From Pseudomonas sp. 8AS (lineage in GTDB: Bacteria; Pseudomonadota; Gammaproteobacteria; Pseudomonadales; Pseudomonadaceae): a stretch of 64,000 nucleotides of DNA. Shown here in pieces: positions 9,327 through 19,061 of this stretch (the first letter of the stretch is position 1; every line of letters begins with the position of its first letter). The notes below the pieces were generated by a model. It worked only from the letters and a program-made list of their open reading frames with translations. It was not told the DNA's origin and did no database searches. The translations under genes were made by a program, and so were the position numbers. The DNA lies in assembly GCF_902506505.1 (NCBI RefSeq), contig NZ_LR733406.1, positions 682,001-746,000 on the forward strand. The letters run 5' to 3'.

Positions 9327-10592
9327 ATGTCTCTGATTGCGGATTACGGTTTCGTACTCCTGGTACTCGCCTGCTGTTTCGGTTTCTTCATGGCCTGGGG
9401 CGTGGGTGCCAACGATGTGGCCAACGCCATGGGCACTTCGGTGGGCTCGCGGGCGCTGACCATCAAGCAGGCGATCATCATCGCCATGGTCTTCGAGTTC
9501 TGCGGTGCCTACCTGGCCGGTGGTGAAGTCACCGAAACGATCAAGAACGGCATCGTCGATGCCGAGGCGATCAGCCCGGATCTGATGGTGCTGGGCATGA
9601 TGTCGGCGCTGCTCGCGGCGGGCTCCTGGTTGCTGATCGCTTCGATGAAGGGCTGGCCGGTCTCCACCACCCACTCCATCATTGGCGCGGTGATCGGCTT
9701 TGCCGCCGTCGGCGTATCGGTCGATGCCGTGCATTGGGCCTCGGTCGGCCCGATCGTCGCCAGCTGGGTGGTGACCCCTTTCCTTTCCGGTCTGGTGGCT
9801 TTCGGCCTATTCATGAGCGTGCAGGCGCTGATCATCAATACCGAAAACCCGTTCCAGAACGCCAAACGCTACGTGCCGTTCTACATGTTCCTCACCGGCT
9901 TCATGGTGTCGATCATGACCCTGTCCAAGGGTCTCAAGCACATCGGCCTGAATCTCTCCTCGACAGAGAGCCTGTTGCTGTCGATTGGCGTCGGCGGTCT
10001 GGTGATGCTGCTCGGTATCGCCATCCTCAGCCGGATCAAGGTCGACGAAGTGGCCGACAAGGCCTTCCACTTCGCCAGCGTCGAGCGCGTGTTCGCCGTG
10101 CTGATGATCTTCACCGCCTGCTCCATGGCCTTTGCCCACGGCGCCAATGACGTGGCCAACGCCGTCGGCCCGCTGGCCGCCATCGTCGGTGTGATCCAGT
10201 CCAACGGCACCGCGGAGATCGCCGCCAAGTCCGCCGTACCGGGCTGGGTACTGTTGCTCGGCGCCATCGGCATCGTCATCGGCCTGGCCACCTACGGCTA
10301 CAAGGTGATCGCCACCATCGGCAAGGAAATCACCGAGCTGACCCCGAGCCGCGGTTTCGCCGCCGAGCTGGCCACTGCGTCCACCGTGGTCGGCGCTTCG
10401 GCCATCGGCCTGCCGGTGTCCACCACCCACACCCTGGTCGGTGCGGTGCTGGGCATCGGCATCGCCCGTGGCATCGGCGCCCTGAACCTGGGCGTGATCG
10501 GCTCGATCTTCATGTCCTGGATCATCACCCTGCCGGTCGGTGCGGGCCTGTCGATCCTGTTCTTCTTTATCCTGCGCGGCATCTTCCTCTAA
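9327..10592 (+). CDS. pit: Pit-family inorganic phosphate transporter
   Basis: This 421-residue inner-membrane protein has about ten to twelve hydrophobic helices. It carries the duplicated PHO4 signature: GVGANDVANAMG near residue 25 and AHGANDVANAVGP near 270. The matching second halves are WPVSTTHSIIGAVIG and LPVSTTHTLVGAVLG. It moves metal-phosphate with protons at low affinity. It is cotranscribed with the DUF47 gene immediately upstream (37 bp gap). Family length is normal. The specific ion coupling cannot be read from sequence. Confidence 0.95.
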   Translation: MSLIADYGFVLLVLACCFGFFMAWGVGANDVANAMGTSVGSRALTIKQAIIIAMVFEFCGAYLAGGEVTETIKNGIVDAEAISPDLMVLGMMSALLAAGSWLLIASMKGWPVSTTHSIIGAVIGFAAVGVSVDAVHWASVGPIVASWVVTPFLSGLVAFGLFMSVQALIINTENPFQNAKRYVPFYMFLTGFMVSIMTLSKGLKHIGLNLSSTESLLLSIGVGGLVMLLGIAILSRIKVDEVADKAFHFASVERVFAVLMIFTACSMAFAHGANDVANAVGPLAAIVGVIQSNGTAEIAAKSAVPGWVLLLGAIGIVIGLATYGYKVIATIGKEITELTPSRGFAAELATASTVVGASAIGLPVSTTHTLVGAVLGIGIARGIGALNLGVIGSIFMSWIITLPVGAGLSILFFFILRGIFL

Positions 10593-10655
10593 ACGGCAGG
10601 TTCCTTCCGTGGCGGCGATGGCCCTATCATGGGCCATCCCCTGCGGAGAATGCCG

Positions 10656-11804
10656 ATGTCGCTTCCCTCCCTGCAAGACCAGTTCGCCGCGCTGATTGCC
10701 GCGCCGTCGGTGAGTTGCACCCAGCCGCACTGGGATCAGTCCAACCGTGCCGTGATCGACCTGCTGGCCAGCTGGCTCGGCGAGCTCGGCTTCACCTGCG
10801 AAATCCAGGATGTGGCGCCGGGCAAGGCCAATCTGCTGGCCAGCTACGGCAGCGGCCCTGGCGGCCTGGTGCTGGCCGGGCACAGCGACACGGTGCCCTT
10901 CGATGCGGCGTTATGGCGCAGTGATCCGCTCAAGCTGACCGAGCAGGGCGACCGTTGGATCGGCCTCGGCGTGTGCGACATGAAGGGCTTCTTCCCGCTG
11001 GTAATCGAGGCGGTGCGCGGCCTGCTCGACCAGCCGTTCCGCCAGCCGCTGCTGGTGCTGGCCACCTGCGACGAGGAAAGCTCGATGTCCGGCGCCCGCG
11101 CCCTGGCCGCGGCCGGCAGGCCCCTGGGGCGCGCCGCGGTGATCGGCGAGCCGACCGGCCTGAAGCCGATCCGCCTGCACAAGGGGGTGATGATGGAGCG
11201 CATCGACATCCTCGGCCAGAGCGGCCACTCCTCCGACCCCAGTCTCGGCCACAGCGCTCTGGAGGCCATGCAGGACGCCATGGGCGAGCTGCGTGCCCTG
11301 CGCGCCCAGTGGCAGCGCGAATTCAGCAATCCGCAGTTCGGCGTGCCACAGCCGACCCTCAACCTCGGCTGCATCCACGGCGGCGACAACCCCAACCGCA
11401 TCTGCGGCCAGTGCTCGCTGGAGTTCGACCTGCGCCCGCTGCCGGGGATGGACCCGGAGCAGCTGCGTGCGGCGATCCGCGGCAAACTGCAGCCGCTGGC
11501 CGAGCGGCACCAGGTGAAGATCGACTTCGCCCCGCTGTTCGCCAATGTGCCGCCCTTCGAGCAGAGCGCCGACTGCGAACTGGTGCGCCTGGCCGAGCGC
11601 CTCACCGGGCATGCGGCGCAGGCGGTGGCATTCGGCACCGAAGCGCCTTATCTTCAGCAGCTCGGTTGCGAGACCATCGTGCTGGGCCCCGGCGACATCA
11701 GTTGCGCCCACCAGCCCGGCGAGTTCCTCGAACTGGCGCGCATCGAACCCACCGTGAAAATCTTGCGCCAGCTGATCGACCACTACTGCCTGCAACCGGC
11801 CTGA
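10656..11804 (+). CDS. argE: acetylornithine deacetylase ArgE
   Basis: This 382-residue M20-family metallohydrolase removes the acetyl group from N-acetylornithine in arginine synthesis. Metal ligands are visible in VLAGHSDTVPFD, GVCDMKGF and TCDEESSMSGA, with a dimerisation insert (KGVMMERIDILGQSGHSS) and the late His in SCAHQPGEF. The start at MSLPSLQDQF is chosen because GGAG lies seven bases upstream. Further upstream in-frame ATGs at 10629 and 10650 lack this. Length matches the E. coli enzyme. The Arg-rich leader candidate and argA follow downstream. Confidence 0.94.
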   Translation: MSLPSLQDQFAALIAAPSVSCTQPHWDQSNRAVIDLLASWLGELGFTCEIQDVAPGKANLLASYGSGPGGLVLAGHSDTVPFDAALWRSDPLKLTEQGDRWIGLGVCDMKGFFPLVIEAVRGLLDQPFRQPLLVLATCDEESSMSGARALAAAGRPLGRAAVIGEPTGLKPIRLHKGVMMERIDILGQSGHSSDPSLGHSALEAMQDAMGELRALRAQWQREFSNPQFGVPQPTLNLGCIHGGDNPNRICGQCSLEFDLRPLPGMDPEQLRAAIRGKLQPLAERHQVKIDFAPLFANVPPFEQSADCELVRLAERLTGHAAQAVAFGTEAPYLQQLGCETIVLGPGDISCAHQPGEFLELARIEPTVKILRQLIDHYCLQPA

Positions 11805-11821
11805 ACCAGAGGGGAGCCCTG

Positions 11822-11842
11822 ATGCTGCTGCGACGACGTTAA
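11822..11842 (+). CDS. six-codon Arg-rich leader peptide candidate (MLLRRR)
   Basis: The codons are ATG CTG CTG CGA CGA CGT TAA, encoding MLLRRR, with three consecutive arginines; two of them use CGA, a rarely used codon in this G+C-rich genome. A strong ribosome site, GGGGAG at 11811-11816, is spaced five bases from the ATG. The ORF lies between argE and argA, the first enzyme of arginine synthesis. It is followed 11 bp later by a perfect 7-bp hairpin. The arrangement is what a translational attenuator responding to charged tRNA-Arg would look like. I know of no published description in Pseudomonas, so the function is an inference. Confidence 0.55.
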   Translation: MLLRRR

Positions 11843-11853
11843 GTCGACTCTTT

Positions 11854-11871
11854 CTTCCCCGCCCGGGGAAG
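11854..11871 (+). promoter_or_regulatory. argA: hairpin in argA leader
   Basis: The arms CTTCCCC (11854-11860) and GGGGAAG (11865-11871) pair perfectly around a GCCC loop. No T-run follows, so it is not a classical terminator. The 3' arm segment GAAGG (11868-11872) could instead pair with CCTTC (11908-11912), directly before the argA ATG. The 5' arm could pair with the GGGGAG ribosome site of the leader ORF. Mutually exclusive structures are therefore possible; no folding was computed. Confidence 0.45.
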
Positions 11872-11912
11872 GCTAACCATCGCTCGTTTCGTCACCGCTC
11901 ACAGGCTCCTTC

Positions 11913-13211
11913 ATGCACGACTACGTCAACTGGCTGCGCCACGCTTCGCCCTATATCAACGCTCACCGCGACTGCACCTTCGTGGTCATGCTGCCCGGCG
12001 AGGGCGTTGCCCACCCGAATTTCGGCAATATCGTCCACGACCTGGTGCTGCTGCACAGCCTCGGCGTGCGCCTGGTGCTGGTGCACGGCTCGCGCCCGCA
12101 GATCGAGGCGCGCCTGGCCGACCGCGGGCTGACCCCGCGCTTTCACCGCGACCTGCGCATCACCGACGGGCCGACCCTGGAATGCGTGATCGACGCCGTC
12201 GGCCAGCTGCGCATCGCGATAGAGGCCAGGTTGTCGATGGATATGGCCGCCTCGCCGATGCAGGGCTCGCGCCTGCGCGTTTCCGGCGGCAACTTCGTCA
12301 CCGCGCGGCCGATCGGCGTGCTCGATGGCGTCGACTACCACCACACCGGCGAAGTGCGCCGGGTCGACCGCAAGGGCATCGGCCGCCAGCTCGACGAGCG
12401 CAGCATCGTCCTGCTCTCGTCGCTCGGCTATTCGCCCACCGGGGAGATCTTCAACCTGGCCTGCGAGGACGTCGCCACCCGCGCCGCCATCGACCTGCAG
12501 GCCGACAAGCTGCTGCTGTTCAGCGCCGAGCGCGGCCTGCTCGACGAGAGCGGCAAGCTGGTGCGCGAGCTGCGTCCGCAGCAGGTGCCGGCGCACCTGG
12601 CGCGGCTCGGCGCCTGCTACCAGGCCGAGCTGCTGGATGCCGCCGCCGAGGCCTGCCGCGGCGGGGTCAAGCGCAGCCACATCGTCAGCTACATGGACAA
12701 CGGGGCGTTGCTCACCGAGCTGTTCACTCGCGACGGCGGCGGCACCCTGGTCGACCAGGAGCAGTTCGAGTCGCTGCGCGAGGCGACCATCGAGGATGTT
12801 GGCGGGCTGATCGACCTGATCACCCCGCTGGAGGACCAGGGCATCCTGGTGCGCCGTTCGCGCGAGGTGCTGGAGCGCGAGATCGAGCAGTTCAGCATCG
12901 TCGAGCGCGACGGCCTGATCATCGCCTGCGCCGCGCTGTACCAGATCGCCGACGCGGACGCCGGCGAGCTGGCCTGCCTGGCGGTGAATCCCGACTACCG
13001 CCATGGCGGTCGCGGTGACGAGCTGCTCGAGCGCATCGAGGAGCGCGCCCGCGCCCAGGGCCTGAAGACCCTGTTCGTGCTCACCACGCGCACGGCGCAC
13101 TGGTTCCAGGAGCGCGGCTTCAAGCCGAGCAGCGTCGAGCGCCTGCCGGCGGCGCGGGCCTCGCTGTACAACTATCAGCGCAATTCGAAGATCTTCGAGA
13201 AGACCCTGTAA
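11913..13211 (+). CDS. argA: N-acetylglutamate synthase ArgA
   Basis: This 432-residue enzyme makes N-acetylglutamate from acetyl-CoA and glutamate, the first step of arginine synthesis. The N-terminal two thirds is an amino-acid-kinase fold (LVLVHGSRPQIEARL, RVSGGNFVTARPIG). The last 145 residues are a GNAT domain (ACAALYQIADADAGELACLAVNPDYRHGGRGDELL). The layout and length are those of classical proteobacterial ArgA, which arginine inhibits. The ribosome site is weak (AGG only), in contrast to the strong site of the MLLRRR ORF upstream. A strong bidirectional terminator follows. Confidence 0.95.
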   Translation: MHDYVNWLRHASPYINAHRDCTFVVMLPGEGVAHPNFGNIVHDLVLLHSLGVRLVLVHGSRPQIEARLADRGLTPRFHRDLRITDGPTLECVIDAVGQLRIAIEARLSMDMAASPMQGSRLRVSGGNFVTARPIGVLDGVDYHHTGEVRRVDRKGIGRQLDERSIVLLSSLGYSPTGEIFNLACEDVATRAAIDLQADKLLLFSAERGLLDESGKLVRELRPQQVPAHLARLGACYQAELLDAAAEACRGGVKRSHIVSYMDNGALLTELFTRDGGGTLVDQEQFESLREATIEDVGGLIDLITPLEDQGILVRRSREVLEREIEQFSIVERDGLIIACAALYQIADADAGELACLAVNPDYRHGGRGDELLERIEERARAQGLKTLFVLTTRTAHWFQERGFKPSSVERLPAARASLYNYQRNSKIFEKTL

Positions 13212-13230
13212 GCCGGCTTGGGCGACATGC

Positions 13231-13257
13231 AAAAGGGCCGCAATAGCGGCCCTTTTT
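13231..13257 (+). terminator. rho-independent terminator after argA
   Basis: The 11-bp perfect stem AAAAGGGCCGC / GCGGCCCTTTT has an AATA loop and ends in a T-run. A-runs on the left arm make it work on both strands, serving argA and the convergent small gene. Confidence 0.9.
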
Positions 13258-13279
13258 CTGGGTGTCGGGGTGTGGCGAG

Positions 13280-13489
13280 TCAGGCGCTGCGGCGCTTGTG
13301 CTGTTCGAACTGCTCGTTGCCGTCGTCCCAGCCGGCTTCCCAGGCCGCGGCCAGGACCTCGGCTGGGTAGGGCTGCTGGTGCAGCGGCTGGCCGGTGAGG
13401 CCGGCCATGTAGCCTTGCTGATAAGCCTTGTTCAGGCTTTCCAGGCTCCAGTGGCGATCTGCGCTGTTGCGGTCTTCGGGGAACGTCAT
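13280..13489 (-). CDS. small RMF/CrpP-like protein
   Basis: This small protein has 69 residues from the ATG at 13489 (MTFPEDRNSADRHW). Its core has the pattern AYQQGYMAGL followed by AAWEAGWDDGNEQ. This resembles ribosome modulation factor and the related CrpP fold, where GYxxG and WxxGW/DG elements recur. The resemblance is by eye and is not a proven homology. It may bind ribosomes or have an unrelated role. The frame also extends to a GTG at 13516; neither start has a clear Shine-Dalgarno sequence. It is convergent with argA and shares its terminator. Confidence 0.72.
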   Translation of the reverse strand: MTFPEDRNSADRHWSLESLNKAYQQGYMAGLTGQPLHQQPYPAEVLAAAWEAGWDDGNEQFEQHKRRSA

Positions 13490-13634
13490 CGGGCGTGGCC
13501 AATGCGGGTTTCCCACAAGGCTAGTCGTCTGCCGCCCCGGGCGGAAGGCACTGGATCACCGGTTTGCGCAGCAAATGGCGGATTTGTGACGGGCTGCCCC
13601 TAATCGGCCCGGCCCGTCACCCAGGTCGTTGATT

Positions 13635-15221
13635 TCAGACGCCGATGCCGAGAATGCTGGCCTGGTAGGCGGCGACGAAGGTATCGAAATCGCCGGCCTC
13701 GGCGCCTTCCAGCTCGGCCTGCTCGGCCAGCGACTGGGCGACCATGGCCTCGAAGTTGGCCTGCTGCGCCGCACTCAGTGGCTGGGCGCGCAAGGCCTGG
13801 GCATGTTCCTGGCTGTGGCGCAGGGCGAAGGCGCGGAAGCTTTCGCCGCGCTCGCGCAGTTCGGCCAGCACCCGCGCCGAAGGTGTCAGGCTGCAGTCGT
13901 CGACCTTGGCCTGTTGCAGCTGCAGGGCCTGCTGGTAGTGCTCGCCGCCATGGGCCTGGTCGAGCAGCCGGCTGATCGGCGCGAAGCTTTGCAGCAGCTC
14001 CGTGGCCCAGGCCTTGAGTTCCACCGGCTGCCCCTGGCGTTGCAGGTGCAGGCCGGGGCGGCGGCCTTCCTTGACCGTCTTGAGGAAGTTCTCGGTGCAG
14101 CTGCGGCATTCGCCGCCCTGCAGCAGCGGGCTGTCCTGCAGGGCGCAGAACAGGATGAAGGCGTCGAGGAAGCGCGCCTCGTCCAGGTCGATGCCCAGCG
14201 GCAGATAGGGGTTGATGTCCAGGCAGCGCACTTCCACGTACTGCACGCCGCGGGCGATCAGGGCCTGGATCGGCCGCTCGCCGGAGTAGGTCACGCGCTT
14301 GGGGCGGATGCTCGAGTAGTACTCGTTCTCGATCTGGATGATGTTGGTGTTGAGCTGCTGCCACTCGCCGGCGGCATTCTTGGTGCCCAGCTCGGCGTAG
14401 GCCGGGTAGGGCGTGGCTACCGCCGAGCGCAGGCTCTCGGTGTAGCTGGCCAGATCGTTGTAGCAGGGGGTCAGGCCGGACTGGGCGCTGCTCTGGTAGC
14501 CCAGGTCGCTCATGCGCAGGCTGGTGGCGTAGGGCAGGTAGAGGGTCTGCTCATCGAGTTGCTGCAGCTGGTGCGGGCGTTCGCGCAGGAAGCTGCGGTC
14601 GAGCGCCGGCGAGGCGCCGAACAGGTACATCAGCAGCCAGCTGTAGCGGCGGAAGTTGCGGATCAGGGCGATGTAGCGCGCCGACTGGTAGTCGCGCAGC
14701 GCGCCGCTGTCGCCGTCCAGTTGCTGCAGCAGCGGCCAGAGCCGTTCCGGCAGGCTGAAGTTGTAGTGGATGCCGGCGATGCACTGCATGGTCTTGCCGT
14801 AGCGCAGGGCCAGGCCCTGGCGGTAGACGTACTTGAGGCGGCCGATGTTGGAGCTGCCGTAGCGGGCGATCGGGATGTGCGCCTCGTCCGGCAGCAGGCC
14901 GGGCATCGACGGGCTCCACAGGTATTCGCCCTGCAGCTTGCTGTAGGCGAAGCGGTGGATCTGTTCGAGGTCGGCCAGGGTGGTCGCCGGGTCGGGCTCG
15001 GCCGGGGTGATGAACTCCAGCAGGGCCTCGGAATAGTCGGTGGTGATCTGCGGGTGGGTCAGGGCCGAACCGAGAGTGCGCGGGTGGCCGCTCTGGGCCA
15101 GTTCGCCGCTGGCCGTGACGCGCAGGCATTCGCGCTCGATGCCGTGCAGACACTGGGTCAGCAGGGGCAGGACGGCAGCGTCGCCAAGCAGGGCCAGGCG
15201 GCGGGAGAGGAGATCGCTCAA
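13635..15221 (-). CDS. gshA: glutamate-cysteine ligase GshA
   Basis: This 528-residue enzyme catalyses the first step of glutathione synthesis, joining glutamate and cysteine with ATP. Recognisable regions include [17 protein letters not shown] at the N-terminus, [15 protein letters not shown], and [18 protein letters not shown]. These are typical of the gammaproteobacterial GshA class. The start codon is TTG (15219-15221) with AAGGA nine bases upstream; E. coli gshA also uses a rare UUG start. The protein length is normal. The gene is transcribed leftwards towards the small RMF-like gene. Confidence 0.95.
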   Translation of the reverse strand: MSDLLSRRLALLGDAAVLPLLTQCLHGIERECLRVTASGELAQSGHPRTLGSALTHPQITTDYSEALLEFITPAEPDPATTLADLEQIHRFAYSKLQGEYLWSPSMPGLLPDEAHIPIARYGSSNIGRLKYVYRQGLALRYGKTMQCIAGIHYNFSLPERLWPLLQQLDGDSGALRDYQSARYIALIRNFRRYSWLLMYLFGASPALDRSFLRERPHQLQQLDEQTLYLPYATSLRMSDLGYQSSAQSGLTPCYNDLASYTESLRSAVATPYPAYAELGTKNAAGEWQQLNTNIIQIENEYYSSIRPKRVTYSGERPIQALIARGVQYVEVRCLDINPYLPLGIDLDEARFLDAFILFCALQDSPLLQGGECRSCTENFLKTVKEGRRPGLHLQRQGQPVELKAWATELLQSFAPISRLLDQAHGGEHYQQALQLQQAKVDDCSLTPSARVLAELRERGESFRAFALRHSQEHAQALRAQPLSAAQQANFEAMVAQSLAEQAELEGAEAGDFDTFVAAYQASILGIGV

Positions 15222-15389
15222 GTTCGGGGTTCCTTCACGCGTGAGTCGCCCAAATATGGGGGTGGACTGCGCACTCTACAAGGGGGAAGGCGCGACGACT
15301 GTCTGCGCGGATGGGCCGGGCAGTGGGCGCAGTCGTGCGGCGGGGCGCCGGCGGCGCGTGCGGGCACGCGGCCGCCGGGGGCTGACGGC

Positions 15390-15770
15390 TTACTTGCAGA
15401 TGAAGGTGGCCTGGGCGGTGGCGATCAGCTTGTCGCCCTGCTGCACCCGCGCTTCCAGCACGTGCACCTTGCGCCCGGCATTCAGCACGCGGGCGTTGCA
15501 GACGATCTCGCCCTGCTCGACCGCGCGGATGTAGTTGACCTTGCACTCCAGGGTCATGCTGCCGGCCTCGCCGCCGAACAGGCTGTGGCTGGCCTGGCCG
15601 AGGGCGGTGTCGATCAGCGAGAACAGCGCGCCGCCGTGCATGCGTCCGTGCAGGTTGAGCAGGTGCTCCTGCATGCTCATGCGTACTTGCGATTCGCCGT
15701 TCTCGGCCTTGTCGATGGTCATGCCGAGCAACTTGCTGAAGTTGCTGTCCTGGCCGACGGGGCTGCTCAT
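15390..15770 (-). CDS. PaaI-family hotdog thioesterase
   Basis: This 126-residue single hotdog domain carries the active-site stretch HGRMHGGALFSLIDTALGQA. The HGG-x6-D pattern is diagnostic of PaaI/YiiD-type acyl-CoA thioesterases. The substrate is unknown. Its ATG lies 3 bp after the tex stop, so it is translated as the second gene of a tex operon. Confidence 0.9.
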   Translation of the reverse strand: MSSPVGQDSNFSKLLGMTIDKAENGESQVRMSMQEHLLNLHGRMHGGALFSLIDTALGQASHSLFGGEAGSMTLECKVNYIRAVEQGEIVCNARVLNAGRKVHVLEARVQQGDKLIATAQATFICK

Positions 15771-15773
15771 GGG

Positions 15774-18122
15774 TTATTTCCTCAGGTTCTTGGCGTTGGC
15801 GAACAGCGCGGCCATGCCGGCATTGGCCGGGGCCGGCTTGTCCTGGCTGGAATGGCGCTCGCTGCGCGGCGGATTGCCGCCGCGGTTCTGCCCGCTGTTG
15901 CCGGGACGCGCGCCGCGCGGGCCGTCGACCTTCTCGCCGGGGGTGTCGCTCATGCGCATGGACAGGCCGACGCGGGCGCGCGGGATGTCCACTTCCATGA
16001 CCTTGACCTTGACGATGTCGCCGGCCTTGACCACTTCGTAGGGGTCCTTGACGAACTTCTCCGACAGCGCGCTGATGTGCACCAGACCGTCCTGATGCAC
16101 GCCGATGTCGACGAAGGCGCCGAAGTTGGTGACGTTGGTCACCACGCCTTCCAGCACCATGCCCGGCTTGAGGTCCTTGAGGGTCTCGACGCCTTCCTGG
16201 AACTCGGCGGTCTTGAATTCCGGGCGCGGGTCGCGGCCGGGCTTGTCGAGTTCCTTGAGAATGTCGCTGACGGTCGGCAGGCCGAACTGTTCGTCGGTGA
16301 ATTTAGCCGGGTCGAGGCGGCGCAGGAAGGCCGAGTCGCCGATCAGCGAACGGATATCGCGGGAGGTCGCCTGGGCGATGCGCTGCACCAGCGGGTAGGT
16401 TTCCGGGTGCACGGCGGAGGCGTCCAGCGGGTTGTCGCCGTTCATCACGCGGAGGAAGCCGGCGGCCAGCACGTAGGTCTTCTCGCCCAGGCGCGGCACC
16501 TGCTTGAGCGCGTCGCGGGTCTTGAACGCGCCGTGGGCGTCGCGGTGGGCGACGATATTCTGCGCCAGGGTCGCGTTGAGCCCGGAGATGCGCGCCAGCA
16601 GGGCGGCGGAGGCGGTGTTCACATCGACGCCGACGGCGTTCACGCAGTCTTCCACCACCGCGTCCAGGCTGCGCGCCAGCTTGAGCTGGGACACGTCGTG
16701 CTGGTACTGGCCGACGCCGATGGACTTCGGGTCGATCTTCACCAGCTCGGCCAGCGGGTCCTGCAGGCGGCGGGCGATGCTCACGGCGCCGCGCAGCGAC
16801 ACGTCGAGCTCGGGGAATTCCCTGGCCGCCAGCTCGGAGGCCGAGTACACCGAGGCGCCGGCCTCGCTGACCATGATCTTGGTCATCTTCAGGGTCGGCA
16901 GCAGCTTGATCAGCTCGATGGCCAGCTTGTCGGTCTCGCGGCTGGCGGTGCCGTTGCCGATGGCGATCAGATCGACGCTGTGCTTGGCGCACAGCTTGCC
17001 GAGGATGGCCAGGGTCTCGTCCCAGCGGTTGTGCGGCACGTGCGGGTAGACGGTGGCGGTATCCAGCAGCTTGCCGGTGGCGTCGACCACGGCCACCTTG
17101 CAGCCGGTGCGCAGGCCCGGGTCCAGGCCCAGGGTGGCGCGCGGCCCGGCCGGGGCGGCCAGCAGCAGGTCGTGCAGGTTGCGGGCGAACACGCCGATGG
17201 CGTCGTCTTCGGACTTCTCGCGCAGCTCGCCGAACAGATCGGTTTCCAGGTGGGTGTAGAGCTTGACCTTCCAGGTCCAGCGCACCACCTCGCCCAGCCA
17301 TTTGTCGGCGGCACGGCCGCGCCCCTCGCTTCCAGAAGCAGCGATACCGAAGCGCTCGCCGATCATCGCCTCGCACGGGTGCATGCTGCCCGGTGCCTCG
17401 TCGCCGACCTTGAGGCTGGCGCCGAGGATGCCCTCGTTACGCCCGCGGAAGATCGCCAGGGCGCGGTGCGACGGCATGCTTTTGAGCGGCTCGTCGTGCT
17501 CGAAGTAGTCGCTGAACTTGGCGCCTTCGGCCTCCTTGCCGGCGACCACGCGGGCGCTGAGGGTGGCGTTGTCCTTGAGGAAGGCGCGCAGGCGCTCGAG
17601 CAGGGTGGCGTCCTCGGCGAAGCGCTCCATGAGGATGTACTTGGCGCCTTCGAGCACGGCCTTGACGTCGGCGAAGCCTTTTTCGGCATCGACGAAGCGC
17701 GCGGCCTGTTCTTCGGGGTTCAGCGTCGGGTCGTTGAACAGGCCGTCAGCCAGTTCGCCGAGGCCGGCTTCCAGGGCGATCTGGCCCTTGGTGCGGCGCT
17801 TCTGCTTGTACGGCAGGTAGAGGTCTTCCAGGCGCGTCTTGGTGTCGGCCAGGTTGATCTCGCGGGCCAGTTCGGGGGTCAGCTTGCCCTGCTCCTCGAT
17901 GCTGGCGAGGATCGCCGTGCGCCGCTCGTCCAGTTCGCGCAGGTAGCGCAGGCGTTCTTCCAGGTTGCGCAGCTGGGTGTCGTCCAGGCTGCCGGTCACC
18001 TCTTTGCGGTAGCGGGCGATGAAGGGCACGGTGGAGCCTTCGTCGAGCAGCGCCACGGCGGCGGCGACCTGTTGCGGGAGAACGCCGAGCTCTGCGGCGA
18101 TACGCTTGTTAATGCTGTCCAT
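15774..18122 (-). CDS. tex: Tex RNA-binding transcriptional accessory protein
   Basis: This 782-residue protein starts at [14 protein letters not shown]. It has an N-terminal helical domain, a YqgF-like domain ([21 protein letters not shown]), a helix-hairpin-helix region ([20 protein letters not shown]) and a C-terminal S1 RNA-binding domain ([24 protein letters not shown]). The tail is basic and Gly/Asn/Arg-rich. The order matches the structurally known Pseudomonas Tex. It binds nucleic acid and affects transcription. An open frame upstream to 18194 lacks similarity and crosses the promoter region, so the internal ATG is chosen. Confidence 0.95.
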   Translation of the reverse strand: MDSINKRIAAELGVLPQQVAAAVALLDEGSTVPFIARYRKEVTGSLDDTQLRNLEERLRYLRELDERRTAILASIEEQGKLTPELAREINLADTKTRLEDLYLPYKQKRRTKGQIALEAGLGELADGLFNDPTLNPEEQAARFVDAEKGFADVKAVLEGAKYILMERFAEDATLLERLRAFLKDNATLSARVVAGKEAEGAKFSDYFEHDEPLKSMPSHRALAIFRGRNEGILGASLKVGDEAPGSMHPCEAMIGERFGIAASGSEGRGRAADKWLGEVVRWTWKVKLYTHLETDLFGELREKSEDDAIGVFARNLHDLLLAAPAGPRATLGLDPGLRTGCKVAVVDATGKLLDTATVYPHVPHNRWDETLAILGKLCAKHSVDLIAIGNGTASRETDKLAIELIKLLPTLKMTKIMVSEAGASVYSASELAAREFPELDVSLRGAVSIARRLQDPLAELVKIDPKSIGVGQYQHDVSQLKLARSLDAVVEDCVNAVGVDVNTASAALLARISGLNATLAQNIVAHRDAHGAFKTRDALKQVPRLGEKTYVLAAGFLRVMNGDNPLDASAVHPETYPLVQRIAQATSRDIRSLIGDSAFLRRLDPAKFTDEQFGLPTVSDILKELDKPGRDPRPEFKTAEFQEGVETLKDLKPGMVLEGVVTNVTNFGAFVDIGVHQDGLVHISALSEKFVKDPYEVVKAGDIVKVKVMEVDIPRARVGLSMRMSDTPGEKVDGPRGARPGNSGQNRGGNPPRSERHSSQDKPAPANAGMAALFANAKNLRK

Positions 18123-18304
18123 ACACCTACCTGACAAGACTGCGCGGTAACGGCGGCCGGCCGAGCCGACCGCAAAGCGGCGCATTATAACCACCGAGTT
18201 TTGCCGGCATGGGCAGCCGCTCGGGAAAAATCTGCTAACAATGGCTGGAGCGGCGCGCGCCGCGCTTGCGCCATAATGCCGCCACTGTTTACTGGGGAGT
18301 TGCC

Positions 18305-19036
18305 ATGAGCACTGCTGCTGCGCCGGAAGGCGAAAAGATCCTCATCGTCGACGACGATCCCGGCCTGCGCCGCCTGCTGGAGCGCTTCCTCAGCGAGCAG
18401 GGCTACCGCGTGCGCGCGGTGGAGAACGTCGAGCAGATGGATCGCCTGCTGGCCCGCGAGCTGTTCCAGCTGCTGGTACTCGACCTCATGCTGCCCGGCG
18501 AGGACGGCCTGTCCGCCTGCCGCCGCCTGCGCGAGGCGAACAACCAGCTGCCGATCATCATGCTCACCGCCAAGGGCGACGAAGCCAGCCGCATCCAGGG
18601 CCTGGAGCAGGGCGCCGACGACTATCTGGCCAAGCCGTTCAACCCGCGCGAGCTGCTGGCGCGGATCAAGGCCGTGCTGCGCCGCCAGGCGCCCGTGGTT
18701 CCGGGCGCGCCGGGCAGCGAGGACGCCAGCGTCAGCTTCGGCGAGTACGAGCTGTCCCTGGCCACCCGCGAGCTGAAGAGGGGCGAGGAGGTGCACATGC
18801 TCACCACCGGCGAGTTCGCCGTGCTCAAGGCCCTGGTCCAGCACGCCCGCGAGCCGCTGACCCGCGACAAGCTGATGAACCTGGCCCGCGGCCGCGAGTG
18901 GGACGCCCTGGAGCGCTCCATCGACGTGCAGATCTCGCGCCTGCGCCGGCTGATCGAGCCGGACCCGTCCAAGCCGCGCTATATCCAGACGGTGTGGGGC
19001 GTGGGCTACGTGTTCGTACCGGATGGCAGCAAGTAA
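18305..19036 (+). CDS. ompR: OmpR/AmgR response regulator
   Basis: This 243-residue response regulator has a receiver domain (about residues 11-125). The acidic pair is in VDDD, the phosphorylation site is D60 ([10 protein letters not shown]) and the conserved Lys is K110 (LAKPF). A winged-helix DNA-binding domain (about 145-240) has [17 protein letters not shown] and VWGVGYVF. It pairs with the sensor kinase encoded 103 bp downstream. In P. aeruginosa the equivalent pair is called AmgRS and handles envelope stress and aminoglycoside tolerance. The start is the ATG of MSTAAAPEG. Confidence 0.94.
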   Translation: MSTAAAPEGEKILIVDDDPGLRRLLERFLSEQGYRVRAVENVEQMDRLLARELFQLLVLDLMLPGEDGLSACRRLREANNQLPIIMLTAKGDEASRIQGLEQGADDYLAKPFNPRELLARIKAVLRRQAPVVPGAPGSEDASVSFGEYELSLATRELKRGEEVHMLTTGEFAVLKALVQHAREPLTRDKLMNLARGREWDALERSIDVQISRLRRLIEPDPSKPRYIQTVWGVGYVFVPDGSK

Positions 19037-19061
19037 CTCGGTGTCACGCTCGTTCGGGGTG

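Noticed and set aside
13586..13620. Terminator for gshA
   Set aside because: The 9-bp arms GTGACGGGC / GCCCGTCAC exist, but the loop is 17 bases and there is no T-run.
13629..18134. A 1501-codon open frame on the plus strand antisense to gshA, the thioesterase and tex
   Set aside because: The minus-strand genes are clear orthologues of known proteins. The long frame is a product of high G+C third positions and has low-complexity composition.
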